Shown here in pieces: positions 25,791 through 35,813 of a stretch of 54,341 nt of DNA. Under the pieces are notes generated by a model. It saw only the letters and a program-made list of their open reading frames with translations, was not told where the DNA came from and did not search any database. The stretch covers positions 1 through 54,341 of the forward strand of contig NZ_JAPSMD010000006.1 of the NCBI RefSeq assembly GCF_027856955.1. Reading direction: 5' to 3'. Source of the stretch: Falsiroseomonas oryzae (lineage in GTDB: Bacteria; Pseudomonadota; Alphaproteobacteria; Acetobacterales; Acetobacteraceae). Position 1 is the first letter of the stretch. Each line of letters begins with the position of its first letter. The position numbers were made by a program, and so were the translations under genes.

Positions 25791-28307
25791 ATGGCCCCAC
25801 GCTCCTCCGCTTCGCGGGCGACGACGCCCGACCCGCTTGCTGCCTATCGCGGCAAGCGCGACTTCTCCCGCACGCCGGAGCCGCGCGGCGCCCCGGCGCC
25901 GGCGCGCGCGGCGGGGCTGCGCTTCGTCGTCCAGAAGCACGATGCGACAAGGGTGCACTTCGACCTCCGGCTTGAGCTCGGCGGCGTCCTGAAATCCTGG
26001 GCGGTGACGCGCGGCCCCTCCCTCGACCCGGCGGACAAGCGCCTGGCGGTCCAGACGGAGGACCACCCGATGGACTACGCCCGCTTCGAGGGCGCCATCG
26101 AGGAGGGCTACGGCGCAGGGACGGTGATGGTCTGGGATGAGGGCAGCTGGGGGCCGGCGCCGCAGATCCCCGACGCTGCCGAAGCGCTTGCGAAGGGCAA
26201 CCTGAAATTCGTGCTGCACGGCACGCGGCTGCGCGGCGGCTGGGACCTCGTGCGCATGAAGCCGCGGCCGAAGGAACGAGCGCCGCAATGGCTGCTGATC
26301 AAGCGCCGCGATGACGAGGCCCGGCCCGGCGCGGGTGGCGTGCTCGTCGAGGAGGCGACGACCTCCGTCATCAGCGGGCGCACAATGGAGGCGATCGCGG
26401 CGGGTAAGCCTGGGGTTGCACCGAAGGCTGGTGCACCGACGAAGACCGCAGGACGCGCCGCGACACCGAAAGCCGGTGCCGCCGCGCCGCTGGGCTTCGT
26501 GTCGCCGCAGCTCTGCAGGCTGGTGGACCGCGCGCCGGAGGGCGAGGGCTGGCTGCACGAAGTGAAGCTGGACGGCTACCGCATCATCGCCGTGATCAAG
26601 GACCGCAGGACGACGCTGTGGACAAGGAACCGCAACGACTGGACCGCGCGCTTCCCCGAGGCCGCGGCCGCGCTGGCGCGGCTCGGCGACTGTGTCCTGG
26701 ATGGCGAGCTCTGCGCGCTCGACGAGGCGGGCAACCCCGATTTCGGCATGCTCGGCTCGGCGATGGAGCAGAAGGCGACCGCCGACCTCGTCTACTTCGC
26801 CTTCGACCTGCTCGCGGCCGGCGGCGAGGACCTGCGCGACCTGCCGCTGACGCAGCGCAAGGCCCGGCTGCAGCGCATGCTGGCGAAGGCGCCGCCCGCG
26901 CTGCGCTACGTCGAGCCCTTCGCGGCGGCCGGCGAGGCGGTGCTGCGCAGTGCCTGCCGCATCGGGCTGGAAGGCGTCGTCTCCAAGCGCGCCGACGCGC
27001 CGTATCGCCCGGGCGACCGCGGCGGAGACTGGGTGAAGGCGAAGTGCCGCGGCAACGACGAGTTCGTGGTGATCGGCCATGGCGAGGGCGCGAAGGGCCG
27101 CCTGACGCTGCTGCTTGGCGCCTGGCGGGGCGGCAGGCTGGTCCATCTCGGCCGCGTCGGCAGCGGCATCGGCGCGCGGGAGACCGAGAAGCTGCTGCGT
27201 CTGCTGAAGCCGCTGCGCCGCGACGCGCCGGCGGCGGCGGGCGTGCCGGCGAAGGAGCGCCGGGCCACGACCTGGGTGGAGCCGCGCCTCGTGGCGGAGA
27301 TCGACTACACCGGCTGGACCCCCGACGGCTTGATCCGCCAGGCGAGCTTCAAGGGCCTGCGCGAGGACAAGCCGGCCGGCGAGGTCGGCGTGCCGCGACC
27401 GGACGAGCCACCGCCGCCCACCACGCCCGCGAAGCGCCCGGCATCGAAGGCGGCGGCCGGCGGCATCACGCTCACCAACCCCGACAAGCTCCTCTGGCCG
27501 GAGGAGGGGATCACCAAGCGCGACCTCGCCGCCTACTACGCCGCCGTGGCGGAGCCGCTGCTAGCCTATGCGGGGGGCCGGCCGCTCTCCCTGGTGCGCG
27601 CGCCCGATGGCATCCACGGCCAGCGCTTCTTCCAGCGGCACGCCATGGCCGGCACGTCGCATCTGATCCGCCTGGTCGAAGTGGCCGGAGAGACGAAGCC
27701 GCTGCTCGCGATCGAGCGGCCGGAAGCCTTGCAGGCGCTCGCGCAGGCCGGCGTGCTGGAAATCCATCCCTGGGGCTCGCGGGTCGGCGACGAGGACCGC
27801 CCCGACCGGCTGGTCTTCGACTTCGACCCGGATGAGGGCCTACCCTTCGCGCAGGTCGTGGACGCCGCGCTGGAGATGCGGCAGCGGCTGGAGAAGCTCG
27901 GCCTCGGCGCCTTCTGCAAGACGACGGGCGGCAAGGGCCTGCATGTGGTGGTGCCGCTGACGCCGCGCGCGTCCTGGGCGGAGGCGAAGGCGTTCTGCCG
28001 GGCGATGGTCGAGCTCATGGCAGCCGACAGCCCGGAGCGCTTCACGACCAGCTTGGCGAAGCGCGCGCGGGCAGGCCGGATCTTCCTCGACTATCTCAGG
28101 AACGACCGCGGAAGCACAGCCGTCGCCGCCTGGTCGCCGCGTGCCCGTCCCGGCGCGACGGTCTCGATGCCGGTGTCCTGGCGCGAGGTCGGGCCGAAGC
28201 TCGATCCGGGCGCCTTCACCATCGGCTCGGCTCCGGCGGGAGTGCGGAAAGCCACGGTCTGGGATGGCTACAACGCTGCGGCACGGCCGGTTCCGGCGCT
28301 ACGCTGA
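25791..28307 (+). CDS. ligD: Multifunctional NHEJ DNA ligase D (phosphoesterase-ligase-polymerase)
   Basis: An 838-residue LigD with all three domains. The 3'-phosphoesterase spans about 38-185 (H50, H56 and D58 in [14 protein letters not shown]). The ATP-dependent ligase spans about 235-540 (adenylated lysine K259 in EVKLDGYR, motif EGVVSKR, and the OB-domain end). The primase-like polymerase spans about 556-830 (metal pair in [32 protein letters not shown]). It trims, fills and seals ends held by Ku. The domain order PE-Lig-Pol is that of Pseudomonas LigD. The ATG at 25791 is used because the longer frame overlaps the preceding gene. Confidence 0.95.
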   Translation: MAPRSSASRATTPDPLAAYRGKRDFSRTPEPRGAPAPARAAGLRFVVQKHDATRVHFDLRLELGGVLKSWAVTRGPSLDPADKRLAVQTEDHPMDYARFEGAIEEGYGAGTVMVWDEGSWGPAPQIPDAAEALAKGNLKFVLHGTRLRGGWDLVRMKPRPKERAPQWLLIKRRDDEARPGAGGVLVEEATTSVISGRTMEAIAAGKPGVAPKAGAPTKTAGRAATPKAGAAAPLGFVSPQLCRLVDRAPEGEGWLHEVKLDGYRIIAVIKDRRTTLWTRNRNDWTARFPEAAAALARLGDCVLDGELCALDEAGNPDFGMLGSAMEQKATADLVYFAFDLLAAGGEDLRDLPLTQRKARLQRMLAKAPPALRYVEPFAAAGEAVLRSACRIGLEGVVSKRADAPYRPGDRGGDWVKAKCRGNDEFVVIGHGEGAKGRLTLLLGAWRGGRLVHLGRVGSGIGARETEKLLRLLKPLRRDAPAAAGVPAKERRATTWVEPRLVAEIDYTGWTPDGLIRQASFKGLREDKPAGEVGVPRPDEPPPPTTPAKRPASKAAAGGITLTNPDKLLWPEEGITKRDLAAYYAAVAEPLLAYAGGRPLSLVRAPDGIHGQRFFQRHAMAGTSHLIRLVEVAGETKPLLAIERPEALQALAQAGVLEIHPWGSRVGDEDRPDRLVFDFDPDEGLPFAQVVDAALEMRQRLEKLGLGAFCKTTGGKGLHVVVPLTPRASWAEAKAFCRAMVELMAADSPERFTTSLAKRARAGRIFLDYLRNDRGSTAVAAWSPRARPGATVSMPVSWREVGPKLDPGAFTIGSAPAGVRKATVWDGYNAAARPVPALR

Positions 28308-28469
28308 CGGGCACCGCCGCGGATTGCCTGACAAGGGCGGTAACTCGCCTGGTCGAGCGGCTACAGCGTAGTCCGACCCGGAGCGGTGATTCGAGGTCAG
28401 AGGTCGCCGCCGAAGGTCGCGCATCGGCGGGTTGTCGTCGGCGCCTCCCCCCGGGGGACCCCCGCGGCC

Positions 28470-28985
28470 TTACTGAGGCGAGGCCCGCCGCCAAACGGTG
28501 TTCAGGGTCACGCCGCTCGGCGTCCTCGGGTTGCTGAACGCCAGATCGGTCGGAGTAAGCGTCGTGATGATGCGCCGCTGCGGCGCGCTGCCCATGAGGT
28601 TCGTGTAGGTGCTGCCCACGAGTGTCAGCGAGAACTCCCGCGCGGCCTCGTTGACGGTGTAGCTGCCGTAGTAGGCGATCGAGTCCCGCACCACCGTCAT
28701 CGCCTCCTCCGGCGTCGCCCGGGCGCGGTCGTTGGCCGCCAGTCGGGGGAGTTCAGCTGTCGACTGGAACAGCGAGAAATGGCCATCAGGCGTGAAGATG
28801 ATGATGCCCTTCGGGCTCGCGCCGAAGGGTTCGCCGCGCCTGCCGTCGTCGGACTGGCTCACCACCGACACAAAGGACCATGCGCCAACGAGCATGTCCC
28901 TGACCGAGGTCGCCTGGGCCCAGGCGCTCGGCGGCGCGAGCAGGGTCACTGCGAGGAACGCCGCGAGGCTTGAACGTCGGATCAT
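28470..28985 (-). CDS. Secreted lipocalin-like domain protein
   Basis: A 171-residue exported protein. A Sec signal peptide ends near APPSAWAQA, followed by a lipocalin-like fold starting VRDMLVGAWSFVSV, with GIIIFTPDGHFSLF and YYGSYTVNEAAREFSLTL. This pattern is typical of the small bacterial lipocalin-like family of unknown ligand. The ATG at 28985 is chosen because it puts the basic MIRR directly before the hydrophobic core. It is convergent with ligD and has no obvious functional link. Confidence 0.8.
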   Translation of the reverse strand: MIRRSSLAAFLAVTLLAPPSAWAQATSVRDMLVGAWSFVSVVSQSDDGRRGEPFGASPKGIIIFTPDGHFSLFQSTAELPRLAANDRARATPEEAMTVVRDSIAYYGSYTVNEAAREFSLTLVGSTYTNLMGSAPQRRIITTLTPTDLAFSNPRTPSGVTLNTVWRRASPQ

Positions 28986-29543
28986 GTTGGCTCCCTTCCG
29001 GCACATGAACTCTGGGCACCTTCCGAGAATGTCGAGCCTTGGCGTCTGCCGACACGGCCGCCAGGACCCGGCACCTCTTTCCGCCGGGTGGCTCCCGGCG
29101 CGCCCATACTACCGAGCCTGGCCGTTGCGGTCCGGAAATCTGCCCGAAGATCTTCCGAAGTCGTGCCATGCGGCGCGGGTGATCAGCGCGATACCTGACC
29201 GGCAAAGGGTCGACGCGCCATGACAGTCCGGAGTCCGCGCCGGATCGGCGCCGTTGCCTTCGTCCTGATCGGCGGGGAGCCGAAGATTGCACGCCGCTGG
29301 GTCGCGCCTGCAGGTCCGCTTCCCGCCCTCCCCGGCCCTAGCTCTGCACGGGTCGCTCACTGTGCGCCGCGTGCTCGGTGCCGTGCAGCACGACGCAAGA
29401 CCTGGCCGGCGCGAGAGCCATCGACCGCGGTCAGCGATCATGCCGCGCCGTAGTGCCCAGGCACCCTACACGCGGCTTTGCGAGGCCTACCCGGGTTGCC
29501 CGACCTAACCTGGGCAGACCAGCTTCCAACAAGGCCATGCACG
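28986..29543. other. Intergenic stretch without a convincing gene
   Basis: About 560 bases. Short open frames on both strands have no recognisable domain and look Arg/Ala-rich. The stretch lies next to a ligD remnant, so it may be decayed sequence. I see no hairpin, repeat or RNA gene. Confidence 0.4.
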
Positions 29544-29972
29544 ATGCGCGCCTGCCTGCTCGCCATGCCGCTGATCCTTCTCGCCACCTACGCCGCCGCC
29601 CAGGACCGCGCGGGGCAGCGGCCCGCGCTGCAGGACTGTTCCGTGGTGCAGTCTGAAGGCCTGGGCCCAGACGAGGCATCGATCGGATTGGCGCTCACCG
29701 GCGACGGACCAGACCGACACGTCGTGGCCGCGCAGCCCCGTGCCGGCCAGGCGCCGGCGCCGGAGGTGGTGATGCAGGCCATGCGGCAGGGCGTGTCCTA
29801 TGGTGCCGCACTCGCGCCGCCCGCAGGGCAAGCAGAGCCCGAGGCCGCCTTCACTCTGGCCACCGTCGAGCAGGCTGGGACTGTGCTTCTGGAGACGTGG
29901 CGGTGGCGCGCGACGACGCCCGGCTCGCCGCCGCCACGCTATGCTTGGGCGCGGCTGCGCTGCGGCCCCTGA
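29544..29972 (+). CDS. Small exported protein of unknown function
   Basis: A 142-residue protein with a signal peptide (MRACLLAMPLILLATYAAAQ, cleavage after AAA). Two cysteines (in LQDCS and the terminal LRCGP) could form a disulfide in the periplasm. The middle resembles invasion-associated-locus-B-like proteins in general layout, but I cannot confirm the family. Its stop is directly followed by the ligD remnant at 29976, so its 3' end may be close to a rearrangement junction. Confidence 0.6.
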   Translation: MRACLLAMPLILLATYAAAQDRAGQRPALQDCSVVQSEGLGPDEASIGLALTGDGPDRHVVAAQPRAGQAPAPEVVMQAMRQGVSYGAALAPPAGQAEPEAAFTLATVEQAGTVLLETWRWRATTPGSPPPRYAWARLRCGP

Positions 29973-29975
29973 TCG

Positions 29976-30247
29976 GGCGGCAAGAGCCTGCACGTCGTCG
30001 TGCCGGTCATGTCGCGCGCCACTTGGCCGGAGGCGAAGCAGCTCTGCCGGGCGATGGTCGAACTGATGAGCGCCGACAAGCTGGAGCACTTCATCACCAG
30101 CATGGCCAAGAGCACGCGGGCAGGCCGGAACTTCAGGACGGACCGCGGATCGACGGCGGTAAATCGGCGACGCCGCGGGCGAGGGAAGTCACAGCCTGGG
30201 ACGATTATGGGGCGACGGCACTACCGCTTCCGGAGCTGCGCAAATGA
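29976..30247 (+). pseudogene. Remnant of a second ligD (polymerase-domain C terminus)
   Basis: In frame from 29976, [36 protein letters not shown] and DRGSTAV align with residues of the intact LigD polymerase domain ([34 protein letters not shown]). The IFLDYLRN block is shortened. The final LigD segment recurs in another frame as VTAWDDYGATALPLPELRK at about 30191-30247, matching [18 protein letters not shown]. Start, ligase and phosphoesterase domains are absent. The sequence differs enough from the nearby ligD that it comes from a distinct allele or older copy rather than a fresh duplication. Confidence 0.85.
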
Positions 30248-30385
30248 TTTCTGCCGGATCGAACGCGTCATCCGTCGTTGGGGATGGTCGCAGACAGGCG
30301 GCAGCATGCTCGATCGTGCGGCTACAGCGTGGTTCGACCCCTGCTGGGACGTCCCGGCGCCGTTCAGAGGCGGCCTCCTCTTCCT

Positions 30386-31729
30386 TTAGCAGACCGCGAT
30401 GCGGCTGATCGCGGCGCCGATGGCCGCCTGGCGCTCATCGGGTGCCAGATCGTCGGCTGCGATCACGGCGTCCCGGACCAGCGTCCCAAGCTGCTTGAGC
30501 TGCTCCCGCTCGGCGGCGCTGCCGGGCGGTGAGGTCCATGCGCGGGCGAAGACCACGTTGCAGGTCATGGTGGGCAGAGGATCCTCGCCGGAACCCAGCC
30601 CATGCGGCTGCCGCGGGTCCACCTGGCCCGCCAAAGCGGCACGCAGCTGCCGGCGCAGCGTCACCACCCCCACATCGGTTGCTCCGCGATGCTCCAGCGC
30701 ATGGATGGCGATCGGCCGCTGGCTGACCTGCGCCTCCCAATCGCCGGGGTTGGCCTGCATCTCGGCATAGGGGCGATGACCGGACTGGCCATAGATGTCG
30801 AGGCTGTCGTGCCCGACCAGGCTGCGGTTCCCTTGGCCGAGACCAGGCGGCTCCACCTCCGGTCCGAAATGCCGCCACCCCAGGATCCAGCAGGATTCGT
30901 CATCCGCCGGCACCGTCCATCGCGTGATGCCCACCCGCTGGAAGATCCGCGGCACCTCGCCGCTCTCCCACAGCGCGGCCACCTGTCCCACGTTGGGCAC
31001 GATCACCTCGTTGATGCGGACCCAGACGTGATCGCCGACGCGCCGCACGGCGACATAGTAGGTGCGATCGCGATGCGTGCCGTAGATCAGCACCGGCATC
31101 TCGCCCCAGGCGGGCGTGAAATGCGTCTCGCCCATGCGCGTGTGGAGGAACACCGCATGCATCGGGTCCATCTGGTTCTCGTGCACCTGCAGCCAGTTGC
31201 AGGGGTAGTGCAGGGAGTAGGGAACCAGTTCGACATCCGGCAGGCCGATCGTGTCGAAACGCGGGAAAGGCGGGCGGTGCTCCGGCGGGCCGAGATAGGC
31301 GAAGACGAGGCCGTGGACCTCCTGCACCGGATAGGCGCCCTGGCACGCCGTGCGCAGCAGCGGCGTGCCCTCACGCTCGCCCGGCGCCTCGAGCAGGCGG
31401 CCGTCATGCGCGAACAGCCACCCGTGATAGCAGCAGCGCAGCCCGCGCTCCTCCACCCGCCCGTATTCGAGAGATGCGCCGCGATGCGCGCAGTGGCGGT
31501 GCAGCAGGCCCAACGTGCCGGACGGCGAGCGGAAGAGCACGAGATCCTCGCCCAGCACGCGCAGAGCAAGCGGATGCACGCCGATACGCGAGGCCAGCGC
31601 GACCGGTTGCCAGTGGCGGCGGAACAGCTCGCCGAGCGGCGTTCCCCGACCCGTGCGCGTGATCTCCGCATCCTCGGGCGCGTCGAGCGGCCTGTGGTAG
31701 CCGGAATACGGTGCGGGTGCAGTGCGCAT
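30386..31729 (-). CDS. Rieske [2Fe-2S] aromatic-ring-hydroxylating-type oxygenase, alpha subunit
   Basis: A 447-residue oxygenase. The Rieske cluster ligands are C80-x-H82 and C99-x2-H102 (CAHRGASLEYG, CCYHGWLF). The mononuclear iron ligands are H191 and H196 with bridging D188 in NQMDPMHAVFLH. The type resembles phthalate 4,5-dioxygenase or demethylase-like oxygenases. These need a reductase, and none is encoded nearby. The start at 31729 is the first ATG after the divergent livH region. It faces a Liv-type importer 240 bases away, suggesting the imported compound is its substrate. This is inference. Confidence 0.9.
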   Translation of the reverse strand: MRTAPAPYSGYHRPLDAPEDAEITRTGRGTPLGELFRRHWQPVALASRIGVHPLALRVLGEDLVLFRSPSGTLGLLHRHCAHRGASLEYGRVEERGLRCCYHGWLFAHDGRLLEAPGEREGTPLLRTACQGAYPVQEVHGLVFAYLGPPEHRPPFPRFDTIGLPDVELVPYSLHYPCNWLQVHENQMDPMHAVFLHTRMGETHFTPAWGEMPVLIYGTHRDRTYYVAVRRVGDHVWVRINEVIVPNVGQVAALWESGEVPRIFQRVGITRWTVPADDESCWILGWRHFGPEVEPPGLGQGNRSLVGHDSLDIYGQSGHRPYAEMQANPGDWEAQVSQRPIAIHALEHRGATDVGVVTLRRQLRAALAGQVDPRQPHGLGSGEDPLPTMTCNVVFARAWTSPPGSAAEREQLKQLGTLVRDAVIAADDLAPDERQAAIGAAISRIAVC

Positions 31730-31969
31730 GCTGGCGTCCCTCCTCGCTGCGATGGAGGATAGCCGCGCCCGGCCACGCGCCACCAAAGAATGCTTTGCAG
31801 GCCCGAACCGGTGGCGATAGCCTGACCTCGTTCGCCACGCGAATGCGTGTGCGCGGGGCGGCATCGCCGCTGAGGAGGGGGAGAAACGATGATCCGCGAC
31901 ATGCGGACGCCCGTGTCCATTGCGCGGCCGCGTCGCCGACGCGGCGCCACGCGCTAGGCTGGCATCGCC

Positions 31970-32845
31970 TTGGACCTCGCGCTCCAGCTCCTGCTCCAGG
32001 GCGTAGGATCGGGCGCGATCTACGCCGTCGTCGGCCTCTCCTTCGGCCTGATCTTCAACACCACGCGCGTGTTCCACTTCGCGCACGGCGCCATCCTCAC
32101 GCTCGGCGGCTACACGATCCTGCTCGGCGTGCAGGAACTCGGCGCGCCGCTGCCGCTCGCAATGCTGGGCGCTGCGGGCGTGGCGGCGATCGCCGGCATG
32201 GCCTGCGAGATCCTGCTCTACCGACCGCTGCGACGGCGCGGCGCACCGCCGCTGCTCTGGTTCCTCGCCTCCTTCGCGCTGCTGGTCATCCTGCAGAACA
32301 TCCTGCTCCTCATCTTCGGCGGCGTCCCGCTCTCGCTGTCCTCCGGCGCCATGGGCCGCGTCGCGCTCGGGCCGTTGAACGTCTCGGAACTCGTGCTGTG
32401 GAAGGTGGCGGCGGGTATCGCGGCAACGCTCACGATCGCCTGGGTCCTGGTCGGCACGCGGCTCGGCAAGGAGCTGCGCGCCGTCGTCTCCAACCCGGAG
32501 ATGGCACGCATCGCCGGCATCGACCTCGACCGGCGCTACCTGCACGCCTATGCGCTCGGCTCCGCGCTCACCGTGCCAGTGGGCGCGATCGCGCTGTTCG
32601 ACCAGGGCGTCTCGCCCGACCTTGGCGAGACGCAGCTGCTGATCGCCACGGTCGCCGTCTTCGCCGGCGGCATCGGGTCCTATCTCGGCGGGGCGCTGGG
32701 CGGGCTGGTGCTCGGGCTGGTCGGCGCCGTCGCGGTCTACGTCACCAACGCCTCCTTCCAGACGACGCTGGCGCTGGCGGCGATGACGGCCTTTCTGCTG
32801 CTGCGGCCGAACGGCCTGCTCGGCATCGGGCTGAGGCGGGCATGA
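31970..32845 (+). CDS. livH: Branched-chain-type ABC transporter permease (LivH)
   Basis: A 291-residue permease with about eight hydrophobic segments. It has the LivH hallmarks GAIYAVVGLSFGLIFNTTRVFHFAHGA near the N terminus and GIGSYLGGALGGLVLGL near the end. The start is a TTG at 31970, which puts the first helix at the usual position, and no upstream ATG is in frame. First gene of livH-livM-(binding protein)-livG-livF. Liv-type systems carry amino acids, amides, urea or aromatic acids, so substrate is open. Confidence 0.9.
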   Translation: MDLALQLLLQGVGSGAIYAVVGLSFGLIFNTTRVFHFAHGAILTLGGYTILLGVQELGAPLPLAMLGAAGVAAIAGMACEILLYRPLRRRGAPPLLWFLASFALLVILQNILLLIFGGVPLSLSSGAMGRVALGPLNVSELVLWKVAAGIAATLTIAWVLVGTRLGKELRAVVSNPEMARIAGIDLDRRYLHAYALGSALTVPVGAIALFDQGVSPDLGETQLLIATVAVFAGGIGSYLGGALGGLVLGLVGAVAVYVTNASFQTTLALAAMTAFLLLRPNGLLGIGLRRA

Positions 32846-32873
32846 CCACGATGCGGCCGGGGCGCTGAGGCGG

Positions 32874-33800
32874 ATGGAAGCCTACATCCTCGCCGTGCTC
32901 GCCATGGCCGGCATCTACGCCATGCTGGCGGTCAGCTACGATCTCGCCTTCGGCTACGCCGGGCTCTTCTCCGTGGCGCATGGCGCGTTCTTCGGCATCG
33001 GCGCCTATGCCGGGGCGCTGTCCATGCTGAACCTCGGCCTGCCCTTCCCGCTGGCGCTGCTCGCTGGCGCCGCGGCGGCGGGCCTGGTCGCGGCCGCCAT
33101 CGCGCTGCCCGCCAGCCGGCTGGAGGGCGACTACCTCATCGTCGGCTCGCTCGCCTTCGCGGTGATCTGCCACGAGCTGATGCTGAATCTGACCGAGGTC
33201 ACGCGCGGGCCGATGGGCATTCCCGGCATCCCGCCGCCCTCGCTGTTCGGCTTCGACTTCGATACCCCCTGGCTGCAGCTTCTCGTCATCCTCGCCGTGC
33301 TGGCGGTGATCGGGCTCGTCGCCTGGCGCATCGCCGCCTCTCCCTATGGCCGCGTGCTGCGGGCCCTGAAGGATGACCCGACCGCGCTGGAAGCGGCCGG
33401 CAAGAGCGTGCGGCGCCGCAAGCTCGAGATCCTGACGGTCAGCGCGGCGATGGCCGGTGCGGCCGGCGTCACCTACGCCTCCTACGTCGCCTTCATCGAC
33501 CCGGAGAGCTTCATCGCCCGCACCTCCTTCGTGATCATCGTCGCCACAGTGCTGGGCGGCGCCGGCACGCTGTGGGGCCCGGCGATCGGCGCCCTGGTGA
33601 TCTGGTGCGTGCCGGAAGCGCTGCGCTTCGCTGGCATCCCCGCAACGCTGCGCGGGCCTCTCAACGAGATCGTCTACGCCGCGCTGCTGATCCTGATCGT
33701 CATGCTGCGCCCGGAGGGCATCGCGGGCCGGCGCCGGCTGCGCACCCGCACGGAGACGGGAACCACCACTACGGCCTCGACCACGACACCAGCCAATTGA
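32874..33800 (+). CDS. livM: Branched-chain-type ABC transporter permease (LivM)
   Basis: A 308-residue permease. Early YDLAFGYAGLFSVAHGAFFG and later GRVLRALKDDPTALEAAGKSV (the LivM cytoplasmic loop contacting the ATPase) and TVLGGAGTLWGPAIGAL are all typical. A Thr-rich tail follows the last helix. It lies 28 bases downstream of livH and 13 bases upstream of the binding-protein gene. Pairs with LivH in the membrane. Confidence 0.9.
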   Translation: MEAYILAVLAMAGIYAMLAVSYDLAFGYAGLFSVAHGAFFGIGAYAGALSMLNLGLPFPLALLAGAAAAGLVAAAIALPASRLEGDYLIVGSLAFAVICHELMLNLTEVTRGPMGIPGIPPPSLFGFDFDTPWLQLLVILAVLAVIGLVAWRIAASPYGRVLRALKDDPTALEAAGKSVRRRKLEILTVSAAMAGAAGVTYASYVAFIDPESFIARTSFVIIVATVLGGAGTLWGPAIGALVIWCVPEALRFAGIPATLRGPLNEIVYAALLILIVMLRPEGIAGRRRLRTRTETGTTTTASTTTPAN

Positions 33801-33813
33801 GGAGGGAACACGC

Positions 33814-35025
33814 ATGACACAGCTCACGTTGCGCCGCCGCGGCCTCGGCCGCCTCGCGCTCGGGCTTCCCGCCGTCGCCGCCGGGCTCGCGCCGTCCGCT
33901 GGCCGCACCCAGGCCCGCTACCCCGAGCTGTGGCGCATGGGCGCCGTGCTGAACCTCTCCGGGCCGACCGCAGCGCAGGGCGCGGATTTCCGGGCCGGGC
34001 TGGAGTTCGCGGCGGCCCAGTGGAATGCCCGCGGCGGCCTCGGCGGCACCCGCATCGAGATCATCTTCGAGGACAGCGCCGCCCAGCCGGCTCGCGCGGT
34101 CACGGCCGCGCAGAAGCTGATCCAGGTGGATCGCGTGAACGTGCTGGCGAATGTCTATTCCAGCCCGGTCCTGGCCGTCGTGCCGATCACGGACCGCGCC
34201 CGGGTGCTGCAGATCAGCGCCGGCGCCACCAGCCCTCGGCTGGTCGGCATCAGCCGCTACTTCATGACAAGCGTCGCCAATGCCGCGCTGGAGGCCGAGG
34301 TCGCGCTGGCTTTCGCGAAGCAGGCCTTCAACGCACGGCGCGTCAGCATCTTCTACGGCAACGACGATTTCGGCACGGGCATGCGCGATGCGGTGCGCCG
34401 CCTCTGGCCGGCTGCCGGCGGCACGATCGTGGAGGACGAGGGCGTGGACCCGACGCGCGCGGATCTCGCCGCCGTGTCGGCCAAGCTGGCGGCCAGCCGC
34501 CCGGACGCGATCTACATGGCGCTCTCCGGGGCCTCGATAGGCGCGGCGGTCAAGCAGCTGCGGGAAGCGCGTTTCACCGCGCCGATCCTCAGCCACCAGG
34601 GCTTCGAATCGCGCGACCTCTTCTCCGTGGCCGGCAGTGCCGCCGAGAACAGCTTCTGGACATCCTCCTCCAATCCGGAAGGCGGTCCGCAGGAAGCCGC
34701 CTTCGTCGCGGCGTTCCGCCAGGCCTACAACCGCGACCCGGCGATCTTCGTGCGCACCCACTATGACCTGGGCATGTCACTGTTCGAGGCGATGGCGCGC
34801 ATGCGCCAGCAGGGCCAGGACTGGACGGCGGAGAACATCCGCGCCGGCCTGCTCGGGCTCGGCACCTTCACCGGCGTGCTCGGCCCCTTCTCCTACCGCG
34901 AGGACGGCACGGCGCTGCGCGAGCTGGACATTCGCACCTACCGCCGGGGCGAGGCGGCCGTGCATCTCTCGGCCGCCGAGATCCAGCAGCGCGGCATCTT
35001 CGACTTCGGCGCCCGCCGCACGTGA
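33814..35025 (+). CDS. ABC transporter substrate-binding protein (Leu/Ile/Val-binding type)
   Basis: A 403-residue periplasmic binding protein of the type I fold. The N terminus has a twin-arginine-like leader (RRRGLGRLALG) ending near GRTQA. The mature part has VLNLSGPTAAQGADF, the classic opening strand of LivJ-like proteins, then FYGNDDFGTGMRDAVR. GAGG-type SD sequence (GAGGAGGG) precedes the ATG. It is encoded inside the liv operon, and its stop overlaps the livG GTG start by 4 bases. Ligand unknown. Confidence 0.9.
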   Translation: MTQLTLRRRGLGRLALGLPAVAAGLAPSAGRTQARYPELWRMGAVLNLSGPTAAQGADFRAGLEFAAAQWNARGGLGGTRIEIIFEDSAAQPARAVTAAQKLIQVDRVNVLANVYSSPVLAVVPITDRARVLQISAGATSPRLVGISRYFMTSVANAALEAEVALAFAKQAFNARRVSIFYGNDDFGTGMRDAVRRLWPAAGGTIVEDEGVDPTRADLAAVSAKLAASRPDAIYMALSGASIGAAVKQLREARFTAPILSHQGFESRDLFSVAGSAAENSFWTSSSNPEGGPQEAAFVAAFRQAYNRDPAIFVRTHYDLGMSLFEAMARMRQQGQDWTAENIRAGLLGLGTFTGVLGPFSYREDGTALRELDIRTYRRGEAAVHLSAAEIQQRGIFDFGARRT

Positions 35026-35813
35026 CGGCAGCGGCGCGGCCGGCGCCGATGCCAGAGGTCCCTGCGCTGCGCCTGCACGGCGTGCGCAAGGCCTTCGGCG
35101 CCGCGGTCGTCGTCCACGACGTCTCGCTCGACATACGGGCCCGCGCCACCACCGGCCTGATCGGCCCGAACGGCGCGGGCAAGACGACCCTGTTCAACCT
35201 GGTCGCCGGCGTCGTCGCGCCGGATGCAGGCCGCATCGAGATGCACGGCCAGCCGCTGCTCGGGCTCTCCGCCGCGGCGCGCGCCGCCCGCGGCATCAGC
35301 CGCACCTTCCAGGAGATCCGCCTGTTCCCGACGCTCACGGCGCTGGAGAACGTGATGGTGGCCTGCCAGGGCAACCGGGGCGAGCGCCTCGGCACGGCGA
35401 TCCTCCGCTGGGGTATTGCCGCAGCCGATCAGCGGCGGGTGCAGGCCCGCGCGGAGGAATTGCTGGCCGCCGTCGGCCTCGCCCATCTCGCGGACCGTCT
35501 GCCGACCGAGCTGTCCTACGGGCAGCAGAAGCGCGTCGGCATCGCCCGCGCGCTGGCGACCGGCCAGGAGCTCCTGCTGCTGGACGAGCCCGCGGCGGGC
35601 CTCGACCCCGATGCGGTGCGCGACCTGGCGGCCCTGCTCCGCCGCCTCGCCGGGCAGGTCGGCACCATCCTGCTGATCGAGCACAACCTGGAGCTGGTGC
35701 GCGAGCTGTGCGACGAGGCCGTCTTCCTAGATGCCGGCCGCGTCGTGGTCGCCGGGCCGCCCGCGGAAGTGCTCGAGGATCCGCGCGTCTGGCGTGCCTT
35801 CATGGGGCTGTGA
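35022..35813 (+). CDS. livG: Branched-chain-type ABC transporter ATPase (LivG)
   Basis: A 263-residue ABC ATPase of the LivG type. Walker A is GPNGAGKT, the LivG-specific segment is SRTFQEIRLFPTLTALENV, the signature is LSYGQQKRVGIARAL and Walker B is LLLLDEPAAGLDP. The GTG at 35022 overlaps the binding-protein stop (GTGA), and its own stop overlaps the livF GTG in the same way. Works with LivF as the motor pair. Confidence 0.92.
   Translation: MTAAARPAPMPEVPALRLHGVRKAFGAAVVVHDVSLDIRARATTGLIGPNGAGKTTLFNLVAGVVAPDAGRIEMHGQPLLGLSAAARAARGISRTFQEIRLFPTLTALENVMVACQGNRGERLGTAILRWGIAAADQRRVQARAEELLAAVGLAHLADRLPTELSYGQQKRVGIARALATGQELLLLDEPAAGLDPDAVRDLAALLRRLAGQVGTILLIEHNLELVRELCDEAVFLDAGRVVVAGPPAEVLEDPRVWRAFMGL

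Noticed and set aside
25755-27146. A 463-codon minus-strand frame opposite ligD
   Set aside because: Antisense shadow of ligD with no protein-like pattern.
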